Below are positions 25,524 through 33,144 of a DNA stretch of 33,144 bases, piece by piece. The notes beneath the pieces were generated by a model. The model was not told the origin of the DNA. It saw only the letters and a program-made list of their open reading frames with translations, and did no database searches. This stretch comes from Anaerolineae bacterium. Its GTDB lineage: Bacteria > Chloroflexota > Anaerolineae > JAFGEY01. Location: the NCBI GenBank assembly GCA_016929775.1, contig JAFGIE010000029.1, positions 1-33,144 of the forward strand, in the 5' to 3' direction. Position 1 is the first letter of the stretch, and each line of letters opens with the position of its first letter. The position numbers and the translations under genes were made by a program.

Positions 25524-26327
25524 TCACTCGATGACCGTTCCTCGCCCTGCGATGGCGCCCGCGACGGGCGCCGCGACGCGCGCGTCGGCAAAGACGACGC
25601 GCCCGACGCCCTGCGCGACCGCCTCGGCGGCGCCCATGACCTTCTTTTTCATGCGCCCCTCGGCGAATAGCATGTACTCCTCGACGCGCCCTGCCGGGAT
25701 CCGGTCGATCAGGGTGCGCTCGTCCGGGAACTCGCGCAGCAGCCCGGGGACGTTGGAGAGGATGATCAGCTGCTCGGCGTTGAGCGCCGCCGCGATCGCC
25801 GCCGCTGCCCGGTCGCCGTCCACGTTCATGGCCTCGCTGTCGTAGCTGATCGCGAGGGGAGCGACGACGGGGAGGTAGCCTGCCTCGAGCAGCATGCGCA
25901 AGAGCCGGGCGTTGACCTCCTTGACGGTGCCCGTATAGTCGTCGCGCAGCACACGGCGCCGCCCGTCGATCACGACCTTGATCGCGTTCTTGCGGTTGCC
26001 CTCCAAGAGACGCCCGTCGATGCCCGATAGGCCCACGGCGTTCACCCCGTGCCGCTGGAGCGACTCGACAATCTGCTTGTTCATCTTGCCGCAGTACACC
26101 ATCTCAAAGATCTCCAGCGTACGCCGGTCGGTGCGGCGGCTGACATAGCCGGAGAGGGAGGTCACGAACTGCGGCGGATGGCCCAGCTGCTGCGCGACGA
26201 CGTTGGTCTGGTACGACCCACCGTGCACGAGCACCAGCTGGCGCCCCGCTTCCCACTGGGCGGCGACATCGGCGCAGATGGCGTCATAGTCGAGTTCCTT
26301 CCGCCCACCAACCTTGACGACGATCAT
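25524..26327 (-). CDS. lysZ: LysW-aminoadipate kinase
   Basis: This 267-residue amino acid kinase phosphorylates the side-chain carboxylate of LysW-bound alpha-aminoadipate. KVGG (5-8), VHGGSYQTN (about 34-42), a central GLSGIDG and MNVDGDRAAAAIA fit the ArgB/LysZ family; KKKVMGAAEAV is near the C-terminus. ATG 26327 has AAGGAGAG close upstream, excluding the longer frame to 26441. Its stop overlaps candidate starts of lysJ. It lies 44 bp after lysY. Confidence 0.93.
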   Translation of the reverse strand: MIVVKVGGRKELDYDAICADVAAQWEAGRQLVLVHGGSYQTNVVAQQLGHPPQFVTSLSGYVSRRTDRRTLEIFEMVYCGKMNKQIVESLQRHGVNAVGLSGIDGRLLEGNRKNAIKVVIDGRRRVLRDDYTGTVKEVNARLLRMLLEAGYLPVVAPLAISYDSEAMNVDGDRAAAAIAAALNAEQLIILSNVPGLLREFPDERTLIDRIPAGRVEEYMLFAEGRMKKKVMGAAEAVAQGVGRVVFADARVAAPVAGAIAGRGTVIE

Positions 26328-26371
26328 GTTTCTCTCCTTGCGTGGACGCAGGGTGCGCTGCCACGCCGGCG

Positions 26372-27421
26372 CTAGATCGGGTGCAACCCCGCAAAGGTCA
26401 GCCCAGTTGTCTCTTCGATGCCACACATGAGGTTCATGCACTGTACCGCACTGCCCGCTGCGCCCTTGACGAGGTTGTCGATCGCCGAGATGGCGACGAC
26501 GCGACCTGTCTCCTCGTCGAGCGCAAAGCCGACGTCACAGTAGTTGCTTCCGGCGAGGATCTTGGGCTCCGGGTAGCGGTAGATGCCCTGCCGTTCCTTG
26601 ACGATGCGCACGAACGGCTCATTCCCGTACGCGTCGCGGTACACGCCCCACAGGTCGCGTTCCCTGATCGCCGGATCGTTGAGGAAGGCGTGCCCGGTGG
26701 CGAGGACGCCGCGGACGAGCTCGATCGCCGTTCCCGTCAGGTGCACGGCAGGCGCGGCGCCCCCGAGGGTCAGCTCCTGCACGATCTCGGCGGTGTGCCT
26801 GTGCCCGGTAGGGGCGAACGAGCGTACCGCGCCGCTGCGTTCGGGGTGGTGCGATGCTGGGTTCTCACGGCGCCCCCCTTCAGAGGAGCCGACCTTGACC
26901 TCGACCACGATGTCTCGCGAGCGATCGACCAGGTTCGCCCTGAAGAGGGGATAGAGCCCGAGGATGGTCGCCGTGGCATTGCACCCGACGCCGCTGACGT
27001 AATGCGCCTGCCGGATCTCGGCGCGGTGCAACTCTGGGAGGCCATAGACAAATCGCTCGATCCACTGCGGCGCGGCGTGCTCCTCTCCGTACCAGCGCTT
27101 GTAGCGCACCGGGTCGCGGAGACGAAAGTCCGCCGAGAGATCGACGATCCGGGGTGCGAGCGCCGCCAGGCGCTCGATCTGCCGCTGTGTCTCGCCGTGG
27201 TGCAGGGCGACGAACAGGACGTCGCAAGGCGCGATCTGGTCGGCCTGGCAGAACTTGAGGCGCGTGCGCCCGCGCAGGTTGGGGTGCACGCTGTAGACGT
27301 AGCGTCCCACATTCGACTCGGACGAGACCTGTACGACCTGCACGTGGGGGTGGTCCAGCAAGAGGCGCAGCAGCTCTCCGCCCGCATATCCCGAGCCGCC
27401 GACGATCGATACGCCTATCAT
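26372..27421 (-). CDS. lysY: LysW-aminoadipyl-phosphate reductase
   Basis: The 349-residue NADPH-dependent reductase of the ArgC type forms the LysW-bound semialdehyde. The nucleotide-binding GGSGYAGGE is at 8-16, and SGVGCNATA carries catalytic Cys147. [23 protein letters not shown] and [14 protein letters not shown] are further family blocks. Its ATG overlaps the lysX stop by 4 bp (ATGA), indicating coupled translation. LysY and ArgC are closely related; the lysW-lysX context decides the call. Confidence 0.93.
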   Translation of the reverse strand: MIGVSIVGGSGYAGGELLRLLLDHPHVQVVQVSSESNVGRYVYSVHPNLRGRTRLKFCQADQIAPCDVLFVALHHGETQRQIERLAALAPRIVDLSADFRLRDPVRYKRWYGEEHAAPQWIERFVYGLPELHRAEIRQAHYVSGVGCNATATILGLYPLFRANLVDRSRDIVVEVKVGSSEGGRRENPASHHPERSGAVRSFAPTGHRHTAEIVQELTLGGAAPAVHLTGTAIELVRGVLATGHAFLNDPAIRERDLWGVYRDAYGNEPFVRIVKERQGIYRYPEPKILAGSNYCDVGFALDEETGRVVAISAIDNLVKGAAGSAVQCMNLMCGIEETTGLTFAGLHPI

Positions 27422-28275
27422 CTGCCCGCTCCTGCCCCACTCGCCACGCCGACCAGATAGTCGATCACGCGCCCGGGAATGTTGACGCCGGTGGTGTCGA
27501 TGCTGTTGCGGAACTCCATGGTGTAGTTGATCTCGTTGACCAGCATGCCGCGCTCGTCGTCCTCAAAGATGTCGAGCGCGACGACGCCGCCTCCCACCGC
27601 TGCGGCGGCGGCACGACAGAGCGCGTCGAGCTCGGGGGTGACAGGGCAGTTGCTGGCTTGGCCTCCGCGCGCGGTGTTGGTAATCCAGTGCGGCGAGGTG
27701 CGGTAGATGGCGCAGATGGTCTCGTCTCCGACGACGAAGGCACGGATGTCGCGCCCGTGTTTCTCGACGTACTCTTGGATGTAGTAGATCGAGTGATGGT
27801 AGGATCCCAGGACCTGCTTGTGCTCCAGGATCGCTTCCGCTGCCTCCCGGTCGTTGACCTTGGACAGCAGGCGCCCCCATGACCCTACGCCCGGCTTGAG
27901 GACGACCGGGTAGCCCATGCCCTCGATCGCCTCCAGCGCCGACTCGGGCGTGAAGGCAACGCGCGTGCGGGGCGTCGGGATCCCGGCGCGGACGAGCGCG
28001 CTGGTGGTGAGCAGCTTGTTGCCGCACGTGTTCGCGACCTCGTAGCTGTTGACCGTGGGCACGCCCCAGTCGTCGAAGAGGCGCAGGGCATACAGGGCCC
28101 GGGAGTGGTTGATGCAGCGCTCAAGGATGACGTCATAGTCCCAGCCGTTCTGCTGGATCTCGAGGATGATCTCGCGGTCATCGATGATCTCAAACTCAAC
28201 GCCGCGCCGCTCCAGCTCGCCGATCAGGAGTTTCTCCTCGACGCGGATGCGCGAGCACAACACGCCGACTCTCAT
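27418..28275 (-). CDS. lysX: LysW-alpha-aminoadipate ligase (ATP-grasp)
   Basis: This 285-residue RimK-like ATP-grasp ligase attaches alpha-aminoadipate to the C-terminal Glu of LysW, protecting its amino group. The N-terminus [17 protein letters not shown] is typical of Lys[17 protein letters not shown] is the P-loop-like ATP segment; RAFVVGDE and [13 protein letters not shown] precede the metal-binding end, [31 protein letters not shown], which supplies Asp, Glu and Asn. ATG 28275 has GAGGAGA upstream. LysX relatives may use glutamate for arginine; specificity is inferred from the operon. Confidence 0.94.
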   Translation of the reverse strand: MRVGVLCSRIRVEEKLLIGELERRGVEFEIIDDREIILEIQQNGWDYDVILERCINHSRALYALRLFDDWGVPTVNSYEVANTCGNKLLTTSALVRAGIPTPRTRVAFTPESALEAIEGMGYPVVLKPGVGSWGRLLSKVNDREAAEAILEHKQVLGSYHHSIYYIQEYVEKHGRDIRAFVVGDETICAIYRTSPHWITNTARGGQASNCPVTPELDALCRAAAAAVGGGVVALDIFEDDERGMLVNEINYTMEFRNSIDTTGVNIPGRVIDYLVGVASGAGAGR

Positions 28276-28311
28276 GTGTGGTTCTCCTCGACCCAGGATG
28301 GTCGTCGCTGC

Positions 28312-28372
28312 AAGGCCGACGCCTATCGGCCTTGGGTGGTTGGCGCCCTACGGGCCCCGCGGGCCCGCAGGG
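28312..28372. repeat. Two tandem hairpins between lysW and lysX
   Basis: AAGGCCGA (28312-28319) pairs perfectly with TCGGCCTT (28326-28333), and CCCTACGGGC (28346-28355) pairs with GCCCGCAGGG (28363-28372) with one G-U. Neither has a T-tract. Lying just 3' of lysW, they could stabilise lysW mRNA or reduce readthrough into lysX. Confidence 0.7.
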
Positions 28373-28384
28373 CGTGGTTCGGGC

Positions 28385-28552
28385 CTACTCGCCCCAGTCT
28401 TCCTCTTCCTGCGGCGCGAGGTCGACCGCGGGCGGATCGAGACGGATGACCTCGAGCTCGATGCCGCAGTCCGGGCACTCGACGATCTCGCCCTCGATCG
28501 TGTCATCCGGCAACTCGATCTCGGCTCCGCATTCTGGACATTCGACGTTCAT
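28385..28552 (-). CDS. lysW: LysW amino-group carrier protein
   Basis: This 55-residue acidic zinc protein carries alpha-aminoadipate derivatives on its C-terminal Glu during lysine synthesis. Four cysteines sit in CPECG (about 5-9) and CPDCG (about 26-30), a zinc ribbon, and the C-terminal EDWGE is the signature of the carrier, with the terminal Glu as attachment site. The ATG at 28552 has AGGAGG 7 nt upstream and matches known LysW length; the longer frame to 28618 crosses a promoter. It has its own promoter and two hairpins downstream, suggesting extra dosage compared with the enzymes that use it. Confidence 0.97.
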   Translation of the reverse strand: MNVECPECGAEIELPDDTIEGEIVECPDCGIELEVIRLDPPAVDLAPQEEEDWGE

Positions 28553-28588
28553 CGGTTTCCTCCTCTGGGTGTGCGCACGACTTGTGCG

Positions 28589-28618
28589 ATTATAGACGCT
28601 GTCGCAACGATCGGGCAA
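28589..28618 (-). promoter_or_regulatory. Internal promoter upstream of lysW
   Basis: TATAAT on the minus strand (28589-28594) is perfect. TTGCCC at 28613-28618 is 18 bp upstream. RNA would begin near 28582, 30 nt before lysW. It lies in the 75-bp gap after the homoisocitrate dehydrogenase gene. Confidence 0.7.
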
Positions 28619-28627
28619 ATCACGTTT

Positions 28628-29743
28628 CTACTGCGCACCTGTCGGTCCTACAGGCGCCCAAGCTGAGACACGGTCGGCGATCGCCGCCGTGACCTCGGCG
28701 GTCGTAGCCGTCCCGCCCAAGTCGGGCGTGCGAGGGCCCGCACAGAGCACGCGTTCGACCGCCGCGCGCACGCACGCGGCGTGTTCTGTCTGGCGAAAGT
28801 GGTCGAGCAGCATGGCGACCGCCAGGATCGCGGCGGTCGGGTTGGCAATGCCCTGCCCCGCGATGTCAGGGGCCGAACCGTGCACGGGCTCAAAGAGCGC
28901 GTGCCGCTCGCCAAGGTTGGCGGAGGGCGCGAGTCCCAGCCCGCCGACGAGGCCCGCCGCCTCGTCGGAGAGGATGTCGCCGAACAGGTTGGTGGTGACG
29001 ACCACGTCAAAGCGTTCCGGGCGCATGACGAGCTGCATCGCCGCCGTGTCGACCAGGAGCTCATCGACCTGCAGGGCGGGATAGGCGGCGGCGACGTCGA
29101 GCGCCGTCTGTCTGAAAAGGCCACACGTCTCGGGAAGGACGTTGGCCTTGTGCACGATCGTGAGGCGCCTGCGCCGCTGCATGGCCCACTCACAGGCAAC
29201 TCGGGCGATGCGCGCCGCGCCGCTGCGCGTGATCAGGCGCTCCGCGACTGCCGTGGCGCCGTCGCTCCGCTCGCGCCGCACATAGAGCCCCTCGCTGTTC
29301 TCGCGCACGATCAGCATGTCGATGCCCGGGCGCGAGGCGGCGATCGACCACGAGCGCGTGGGGCGCAGGTTGGCATACAGATCCAGCTGCTGGCGCAGGG
29401 TAACGATCGCGCTGCTGTACCCCGCTACCGGGTAGGATGGCGAGGAGACTGCGCCAAACAGCACCGCGTCGCTCGTCCGCGCGCGCGCCACCGTCTCTTC
29501 CGGAAGCGCCGCCCCGCACCGCTGGAAGCAGTCCCAGCCCGCGTCGGCGCGCTCGACACAGAAGGCGAGCCCAGTCGCGCGCAGGACGTCGAGTGCTGCC
29601 GGGATGACCTCGCGCCCGATCCCGTCTCCCTCGATCGCGCACAGGTGGAGCGGGGGGTGCAGCCCAGCGTCCGGCGTCGTGGGATCGGGGTGCGATGCCG
29701 CGCTAGCGCTCTTTGTGGGCGCCTGGGGCTCGGGGTCCGTCAT
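28628..29743 (-). CDS. hicd: Homoisocitrate dehydrogenase
   Basis: The 371-residue beta-decarboxylating dehydrogenase converts homoisocitrate to 2-oxoadipate with [12 protein letters not shown] near residue 38 marks the start of the conserved fold, [12 protein letters not shown] is the substrate-binding helix, [10 protein letters not shown] is of the HICDH rather than the IPMDH (VRELTGG) type, and [25 protein letters not shown] binds the divalent metal. About 30 low-complexity residues precede the usual N-terminus; no ATG, GTG or TTG lies between, so the extension looks real. ATG 29743 follows the lysU stop by 1 base, with GGGAG upstream. Confidence 0.88.
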   Translation of the reverse strand: MTDPEPQAPTKSASAASHPDPTTPDAGLHPPLHLCAIEGDGIGREVIPAALDVLRATGLAFCVERADAGWDCFQRCGAALPEETVARARTSDAVLFGAVSSPSYPVAGYSSAIVTLRQQLDLYANLRPTRSWSIAASRPGIDMLIVRENSEGLYVRRERSDGATAVAERLITRSGAARIARVACEWAMQRRRRLTIVHKANVLPETCGLFRQTALDVAAAYPALQVDELLVDTAAMQLVMRPERFDVVVTTNLFGDILSDEAAGLVGGLGLAPSANLGERHALFEPVHGSAPDIAGQGIANPTAAILAVAMLLDHFRQTEHAACVRAAVERVLCAGPRTPDLGGTATTAEVTAAIADRVSAWAPVGPTGAQ

Positions 29744-29744
29744 G

Positions 29745-30233
29745 TCACTCTCCCGGGAAGCGCCCGTGGCGCTGGTAGTAGCCGACGATCCCGCCCTCTT
29801 GCCGGATCGCGTTCACGAACGCCGGAGGGCGAGGCAGTGGGACGTCGCCGCGACCGGTGCGAAGCAGCGATGCGTCGAGGTCGAGCACGACGCTCTCGCC
29901 ATCGGCTAGGCGCGCCATCAGGTCCAGCTCGAAGAGCGGGATGCCGAGGTTGATGGCGTTGCGGAAGAAGATGCGCGCAAAGCTGGGCGCTACGATCGCG
30001 GCGACTCCACACTTGAGCAACGCGCGCGGCGCGTACTCGCGCGACGAACCGCAGCCAAAGTTCTTGCCGGCGACGATCACGTCGCCGGGCTGGACGTTTG
30101 GCGCAAAGTCGGGCCGATGCTCGATGAAGGCATACTGCCGCAGGTCCTCCTCGGAGGTCATGTACGGCGAGTAGCGACCGGGGATGATCTGGTCGGTATC
30201 GACGTCCGCGCCCAAGAGCCACACTCTGCCCAC
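29745..30233 (-). CDS. lysU: Homoaconitase small subunit
   Basis: The 162-residue swivel-domain subunit pairs with LysT to hydrate cis-homoaconitate to homoisocitrate. Diagnostic segments are GADVDTDQIIPGRY near residues 8-21, IVAGKNFGCGSSREYAP (53-69), and IVAPSFARIFFRNAINLGIP. GTG 30233 is supported by AGGAGG 8 nt upstream. The family also includes LeuD, but the flanking lysine genes fix the assignment as homoaconitase. It follows lysT by 58 bp. Confidence 0.92.
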   Translation of the reverse strand: MGRVWLLGADVDTDQIIPGRYSPYMTSEEDLRQYAFIEHRPDFAPNVQPGDVIVAGKNFGCGSSREYAPRALLKCGVAAIVAPSFARIFFRNAINLGIPLFELDLMARLADGESVVLDLDASLLRTGRGDVPLPRPPAFVNAIRQEGGIVGYYQRHGRFPGE

Positions 30234-30291
30234 GTTGTCTTCCTCCTATGAGAGCGCAGCCCAGCGGGAGCGCCCCATCACGCACGTGCGC

Positions 30292-31530
30292 CTACAGCGT
30301 GCGCGGGTCGGCGATCCGTCCGCGCAGCGCTGTTGCCGCAGCGGTCTGTGGCGACCCGAGATAGATGCGCGCGCGCGGCGATCCCATTCGTCCCGCAAAG
30401 TTGCGGTTGCCGGTCGAGAAACAGACCTCGTCGGCGCCCAGCACGCCGAGGTGACGCCCGATACAGGGCCCGCAGCCTGGGGGGCCGATCGTGGCGCCGG
30501 CGGCGAGCAGCGTGCCCAACGTGCCGTCCGCGGCGGCGTCCTGCAGGACGCGATGCGAGGCAGGGATTACGAGCATGCGCACGCCGGGCGCCACTTGTGC
30601 TCCGTCGAGAATGGCGGCGGCGGCGCGCAGGTCCTGCAGCCGTCCGTTGGTGCACGTTCCCAGGAAGACCTGGTCGACGCGCACCTCGCCCAGCGTTCGG
30701 GCAGGGACGACGTCGTCGACGCGCGGTGGCTGTGCGACAAGGGGTTCGAGGGTCGAGAGGTCGACTGCCAGGCGATCGACGTACGCGGCGCTCTCGTCTA
30801 CCCGCAGCCACTTGGGCACCGGCGCATAGGCGCGCGTACCGTCGTCCGGCGCAACCAAGCCCGCCTTGGCGCCCATCTCGGTGGTCATGCTGGCAAGCGT
30901 CATGCGCGAGCTGAGCGAGAGCGCGCTTGCCCCGTGAAACTCGACGGCGCGATAGGTGAACCCATCGGCGCGGACCAGGCGCAGGATGTGGAGCGCGAGG
31001 TCCTTGGCGTCGACGTGGTCGGGGAGTGACCGGCGCAGGTCGATGCGCACCGTCTCGGGGACGCGCAGCCAGGTCCGCCCTGTGGCGAAGGCGAGGGCGA
31101 TGTCGGTAGTGCCCATGCCGGTGCCAAAGGCAGAGATGGCGCCGTAGGTGGTGCTGTGCGAGTCGGAGCCTACGGCGACGGCGCCTGGCGCGACGAGATG
31201 CTCCTCGATCATGAGCTGGTGACAGATGCCGCGCCCGGCATCGTACAAGCGGCGGATGGACTGTCGCGCCGCGAACTGCCGGGCGCGGACCTGCCCCTCT
31301 GCCGTGGCGACGTTGGCGGCAGGCGCGACGTGATCGACAAAGATCGCGCAGCGCTCTGGGTGTGGGATGCGGTCAATGCCCAAGTCGCGCTCCAGGACGT
31401 CGATCACCTCCGGGGCGATCGAGTCGACGGTCATGGCGCGGTCGAGATCGACCACAGTCAGCTCGCCGGCGCGTGCTGTCTGCCCGGCAGCGTGCGACAG
31501 GATCTGTTCGCTGAGCGTCTGTGCCATCAT
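30292..31530 (-). CDS. lysT: Homoaconitase large subunit
   Basis: The 412-residue [4Fe-4S] dehydratase catalyses conversion of homocitrate-derived cis-homoaconitate to homoisocitrate with LysU. Cluster ligands are Cys293 in FLGTCTNGR and Cys353, Cys356 in GCGPCIGRH. The N-terminal region has VFLVDHVAP-like FVDHVAP, and [20 protein letters not shown] is the substrate segment. The ATG (31530) overlaps the homocitrate synthase stop (ATGATG, TGA), with GGAGG immediately before. A second ATG at 31527 is the better-spaced start. LeuC homologues look similar; context decides. Confidence 0.93.
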   Translation of the reverse strand: MMAQTLSEQILSHAAGQTARAGELTVVDLDRAMTVDSIAPEVIDVLERDLGIDRIPHPERCAIFVDHVAPAANVATAEGQVRARQFAARQSIRRLYDAGRGICHQLMIEEHLVAPGAVAVGSDSHSTTYGAISAFGTGMGTTDIALAFATGRTWLRVPETVRIDLRRSLPDHVDAKDLALHILRLVRADGFTYRAVEFHGASALSLSSRMTLASMTTEMGAKAGLVAPDDGTRAYAPVPKWLRVDESAAYVDRLAVDLSTLEPLVAQPPRVDDVVPARTLGEVRVDQVFLGTCTNGRLQDLRAAAAILDGAQVAPGVRMLVIPASHRVLQDAAADGTLGTLLAAGATIGPPGCGPCIGRHLGVLGADEVCFSTGNRNFAGRMGSPRARIYLGSPQTAAATALRGRIADPRTL

Positions 31531-32687
31531 GCCTCCGTGACTGCGGGCAGGCGCCCACCGTTGCCGCTGGCCCAGCGACGGAGCAGCCCATCGACGTCGT
31601 CCAGGGAGAGCTGCTTCTCATCTGCCAGGGCCTTGATGTGGGCGGTGATCGACTTGATGTGCGCGTCGTCGAGGGCGAGGCCGAGCTGCTCCGCGCGGTT
31701 CTTGATCGCGTTCCAGCCGGTCAGCCGGTGCGCGATGCTGATGTAGCGGGTCAGCCCAAAGGCGTGCGGGTCCAGGATCTCGTACGTATCGGGGTTGTTG
31801 AGGATCGCCTTGGCGTGGATGCCCGCCTTGTGGGTGAATGCCGTGATGCCGGTGACATAGTTATTGAACGGGATGTCGACGCCGACCATGCGCGACACGG
31901 TGCTGTCGATCTGGCGGAGGAGCTTGAGGTCGTACTTGTGCACGGACTGCCGGTCACTGGCGTAGAGCCGGGCAATCAGACCGCCGAGGGGCGTAATGCC
32001 GTTTCGCTCGCCGATGCCGAGCACAGACGTGTCGACGTGAGTCGCTCCGGCGTCGAGGGCCTCGAACGCGTTCGCGATCGCACAACCGGAGTCGTTGTGT
32101 CCGTGGAACTCGATGTCGGCGGCGACGCGGGCACGCAGCGCGGTGACCAGCTCGTAGACTTGGCGCGGGGTGGCTACGCCGACCGTATCGGCGATGCCCA
32201 CGCGGTTTACACCGATCGCGTCGACTGCCTCGTAGACGCGAAAGAGGTCGTCCTTGTCGCTACGGAACGAGTCCTCGGTACTGAAGCGCACCTCCACGCC
32301 TTGGCGCTGCACGAACTCGATCACGCTGCGCGCGAGGTCCACGATCTCGCCAATCGCTTTCCCATGGCTGAACTCGCGCAGCACCGAAGAGGTGCCGATC
32401 ACGACGTCCACGCCATCGACCCCAGTATCGATCGCCACCGCGGCGTCATCAAGATGGCAGCGGACGTGGGTCAGGACCTTGGTCCGCAGACCGAGGCGAG
32501 TGATGGTCGTGATGTCTTGCAGGCTCTTGGGCGAGGCGCAGGGCGACGTCAGCTCGATGCATTCCACGCCAAAGGCGTCGAGCAGGCGCGCGATCTCGAC
32601 CTTCTGCTCGGTCGTAAAGCTGGCGCCGACGAACTGCTCGCCCTCGCGCAGCGTGGACTCGATGATGTGGAAACTGTCCAGAGGCAC
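31527..32687 (-). CDS. hcs: Homocitrate synthase
   Basis: The 386-residue TIM-barrel enzyme condenses acetyl-CoA with 2-oxoglutarate, the committed step of alpha-aminoadipate lysine synthesis. STLREGEQ (11-18) gives the metal-binding and catalytic Arg/Glu. HVRCHLDD (74-81) is typical of homocitrate synthases, FHGHNDSG (194-201) carries metal ligands His195 and His197, and [13 protein letters not shown] follows. The GTG start (32687) has AAAGGAG 6 nt upstream. It is the first enzyme gene of the operon, directly downstream of two attenuators. HCS is also commonly feedback-inhibited by lysine; that is family knowledge. Confidence 0.92.
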   Translation of the reverse strand: MPLDSFHIIESTLREGEQFVGASFTTEQKVEIARLLDAFGVECIELTSPCASPKSLQDITTITRLGLRTKVLTHVRCHLDDAAVAIDTGVDGVDVVIGTSSVLREFSHGKAIGEIVDLARSVIEFVQRQGVEVRFSTEDSFRSDKDDLFRVYEAVDAIGVNRVGIADTVGVATPRQVYELVTALRARVAADIEFHGHNDSGCAIANAFEALDAGATHVDTSVLGIGERNGITPLGGLIARLYASDRQSVHKYDLKLLRQIDSTVSRMVGVDIPFNNYVTGITAFTHKAGIHAKAILNNPDTYEILDPHAFGLTRYISIAHRLTGWNAIKNRAEQLGLALDDAHIKSITAHIKALADEKQLSLDDVDGLLRRWASGNGGRLPAVTEA

Positions 32688-32710
32688 GATCTGCTCCTTT
32701 CGTCAGCCGG

Positions 32711-32756
32711 AAAACAAACAGCCAGTTCCCGGACCTGGTGCTGGGAAGCTGGCTGT
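32711..32756 (-). terminator. Second lysine attenuator terminator
   Basis: A 13-bp stem with one bulge (32743-32756 with 32718-32730, 12-nt loop) is followed on the minus strand by TTTGTTTT. It ends about 24-30 bp before homocitrate synthase. The loop contains CCAGGTCC (fwd 32731-32738), complementary with two G-U pairs to GGGTCTGG (fwd 32785-32792) near the stop of leader peptide 2. Confidence 0.8.
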
Positions 32757-32780
32757 GTGGCTCCGTTGACACAAGCGCGA

Positions 32781-32852
32781 CTATCCAGACCCGGGGGCTG
32801 GGGTGACCTTGCGCTTGTTCTCCTTGGTGAGATCGATGGTCGACGCGAACAA
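32781..32852 (-). CDS. Lysine leader peptide 2 (attenuator 2)
   Basis: This 23-codon ORF uses TTG 32852 with GAGAGG 5 nt upstream. It encodes Lys at codons 10, 13 and 15 (AAG GAG AAC AAG CGC AAG) and ends in PAPGSG-stop. The in-frame GTG 32870 lies in the first terminator's tail and is unlikely. It has the same end (TCTGGATAGTC) as leader 1. Its stop is 24 nt from terminator 2. Role as a lysine sensor is inferred from codon content and layout. Confidence 0.68.
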   Translation of the reverse strand: MFASTIDLTKENKRKVTPAPGSG

Positions 32853-32871
32853 TGGGACCTCTCTATGCACG

Positions 32872-32908
32872 AAAAAACCGGCTCCTCAGCGTGTGTCTGG
32901 GAGCCGGT
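32872..32908 (-). terminator. First lysine attenuator terminator
   Basis: A perfect 9-bp stem ACCGGCTCC/GGAGCCGGT (32900-32908 with 32877-32885, 14-nt loop) is followed by six T residues (fwd 32872-32877). CCAGACAC (fwd 32893-32900) in the loop is perfectly complementary to GTGTCTGG (fwd 32935-32942) in leader peptide 1. AGCCGG in the leader could also pair with CCGGCT of the 5' arm. A palindrome TTTGCGCGCGCAAA (32912-32925) lies between. Confidence 0.88.
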
Positions 32909-32930
32909 CTATTTGCGCGCGCAAACAGGA

Positions 32931-32990
32931 CTATCCAGACACTGGGTCCGGCTTCTTGGCGCTCTTGTTGACGAGACAACGCAGGGCCAT
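32931..32990 (-). CDS. Lysine leader peptide 1 (attenuator 1)
   Basis: This 19-codon ORF (MALRCLVNKSAKKPDPVSG) starts at ATG 32990 with AGGAG 6 nt upstream and ends at TAG 32931. Lys occurs at codons 9, 12 and 13 (AAG), with a Lys-Lys pair. It lies between a consensus promoter and an intrinsic terminator, 22 nt from the stem. A ribosome stalled at Lys codons by scarce charged tRNA-Lys would leave the stop-proximal GTGTCTGG free to pair with the terminator loop; at the stop it would mask it. Confidence 0.75.
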   Translation of the reverse strand: MALRCLVNKSAKKPDPVSG

Positions 32991-33018
32991 GTGGTGCTCC
33001 TGTCTGCAGAATGGGCCC

Positions 33019-33047
33019 AGTGTACCCGATCTGCCGGGCTTTGTCAA
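33019..33047 (-). promoter_or_regulatory. Promoter of lysine operon
   Basis: On the minus strand TTGACA (33042-33047) and TACACT (33019-33024) are 17 bp apart. RNA would start near 33012, 22 nt before leader peptide 1. Confidence 0.88.
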
Positions 33048-33062
33048 ATCGACATGCTCATC

Positions 33063-33091
33063 TTGACATCTGCTGGAAGCGGGTCTATAAT
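33063..33091 (+). promoter_or_regulatory. Consensus divergent promoter reading out of the window
   Basis: TTGACA (33063-33068) and TATAAT (33086-33091) are both perfect, 17 bp apart. RNA would begin near 33098. Only about 46 nt of transcript are visible, with a small CCACG-ATC-CGTGG hairpin (33105-33117) and no identifiable gene before the window ends. Confidence 0.9.
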
Positions 33092-33144
33092 GCCGCCCGT
33101 GCTTCCACGATCCGTGGTGTGGGGCACGAACAGTAGTGCACGAA

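Noticed and set aside
27418..28275. RimK ribosomal modification ligase or glutathione synthetase
   Set aside because: ATP-grasp similarity is shared, but the LysX-like N-terminus and flanking lysW/lysY fix the assignment.
31527..32687. 2-isopropylmalate synthase (leuA) in place of homocitrate synthase
   Set aside because: HVRCHLDD and the absence of the LeuA C-terminal regulatory domain, plus the complete LysW operon, favour homocitrate synthase.
32779..32940. 12-bp direct repeats as attachment sites or insertion target duplications
   Set aside because: No mobile gene or inverted ends lie between them; both copies overlap leader stop codons and fit duplication of the attenuator unit.
32711..33012. 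Lysine riboswitch (L-box)
   Set aside because: The region is a series of short ORFs and simple hairpins, without the conserved multi-helix L-box core that I would expect; each half is too short.

Overview
The window is GC-rich bacterial DNA with dense, mostly operonic genes. Shine-Dalgarno sequences of the AGGAGG type and sigma-70-like promoters (-35 and -10 boxes 17 bp apart) are common. The gene mix suggests Chloroflexota or a relative: LysW-dependent lysine synthesis, a short archaeal-like valyl-tRNA synthetase, and DUF2089/DUF4097 proteins. That assignment is inference; the window holds no rRNA or other phylogenetic marker, and I found no tRNA gene, CRISPR array, insertion sequence or phage gene.

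Left part (1-12.1 kb). leuS sits behind a leucine-rich leader peptide and terminator, followed by an SGNH hydrolase. A minus-strand operon (DUF2089 regulator, small YvlB/LiaX-like protein, DUF4097 protein) has a consensus promoter. A divergent plus-strand operon holds an SDR dehydrogenase, an S49 membrane protease, a large membrane-anchored protein with two DUF4350/ThuA-like regions and a small unknown gene. An alcohol-dehydrogenase tail remnant and a CrtI-like FAD oxidoreductase follow.

Middle part (12.1-21.3 kb). A minus-strand sugar module (SMP-30-like lactonase and two TIM-barrel isomerases) has its own promoter. A divergent gene encodes a TPR/zinc-ribbon/membrane protein. Minus-strand genes for a DinB-like protein, a YchF-type GTPase, a GT2 glycosyltransferase and ValRS follow; valS is preceded by a clear T-box leader.

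Right part (21.6-33.1 kb). zwf is followed (moving upstream on the minus strand) by lysK, lysJ, lysZ, lysY, lysX, lysW, homoisocitrate dehydrogenase, lysU, lysT and homocitrate synthase. Together these form nearly the whole LysW-carrier alpha-aminoadipate route from 2-oxoglutarate and acetyl-CoA to lysine; only the 2-aminoadipate aminotransferase (LysN type) is missing here. lysW has an internal promoter and is followed by two hairpins.

The most notable result is regulatory. The lysine operon starts with a consensus promoter and then two tandem attenuators. Each has a short ORF with a Shine-Dalgarno sequence and three clustered Lys codons, a conserved Ser-Gly-stop end, and an intrinsic terminator 22-24 nt beyond the stop. 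In both units the sequence just before the stop can pair with the terminator loop, and the pairing is kept although the bases differ. leuS has an analogous single attenuator with six Leu codons and an explicit antiterminator pairing. With the valS T-box, this window shows two different amino-acid-sensing leader types in one genome, and the tandem lysine attenuator is the best candidate for an undescribed system.
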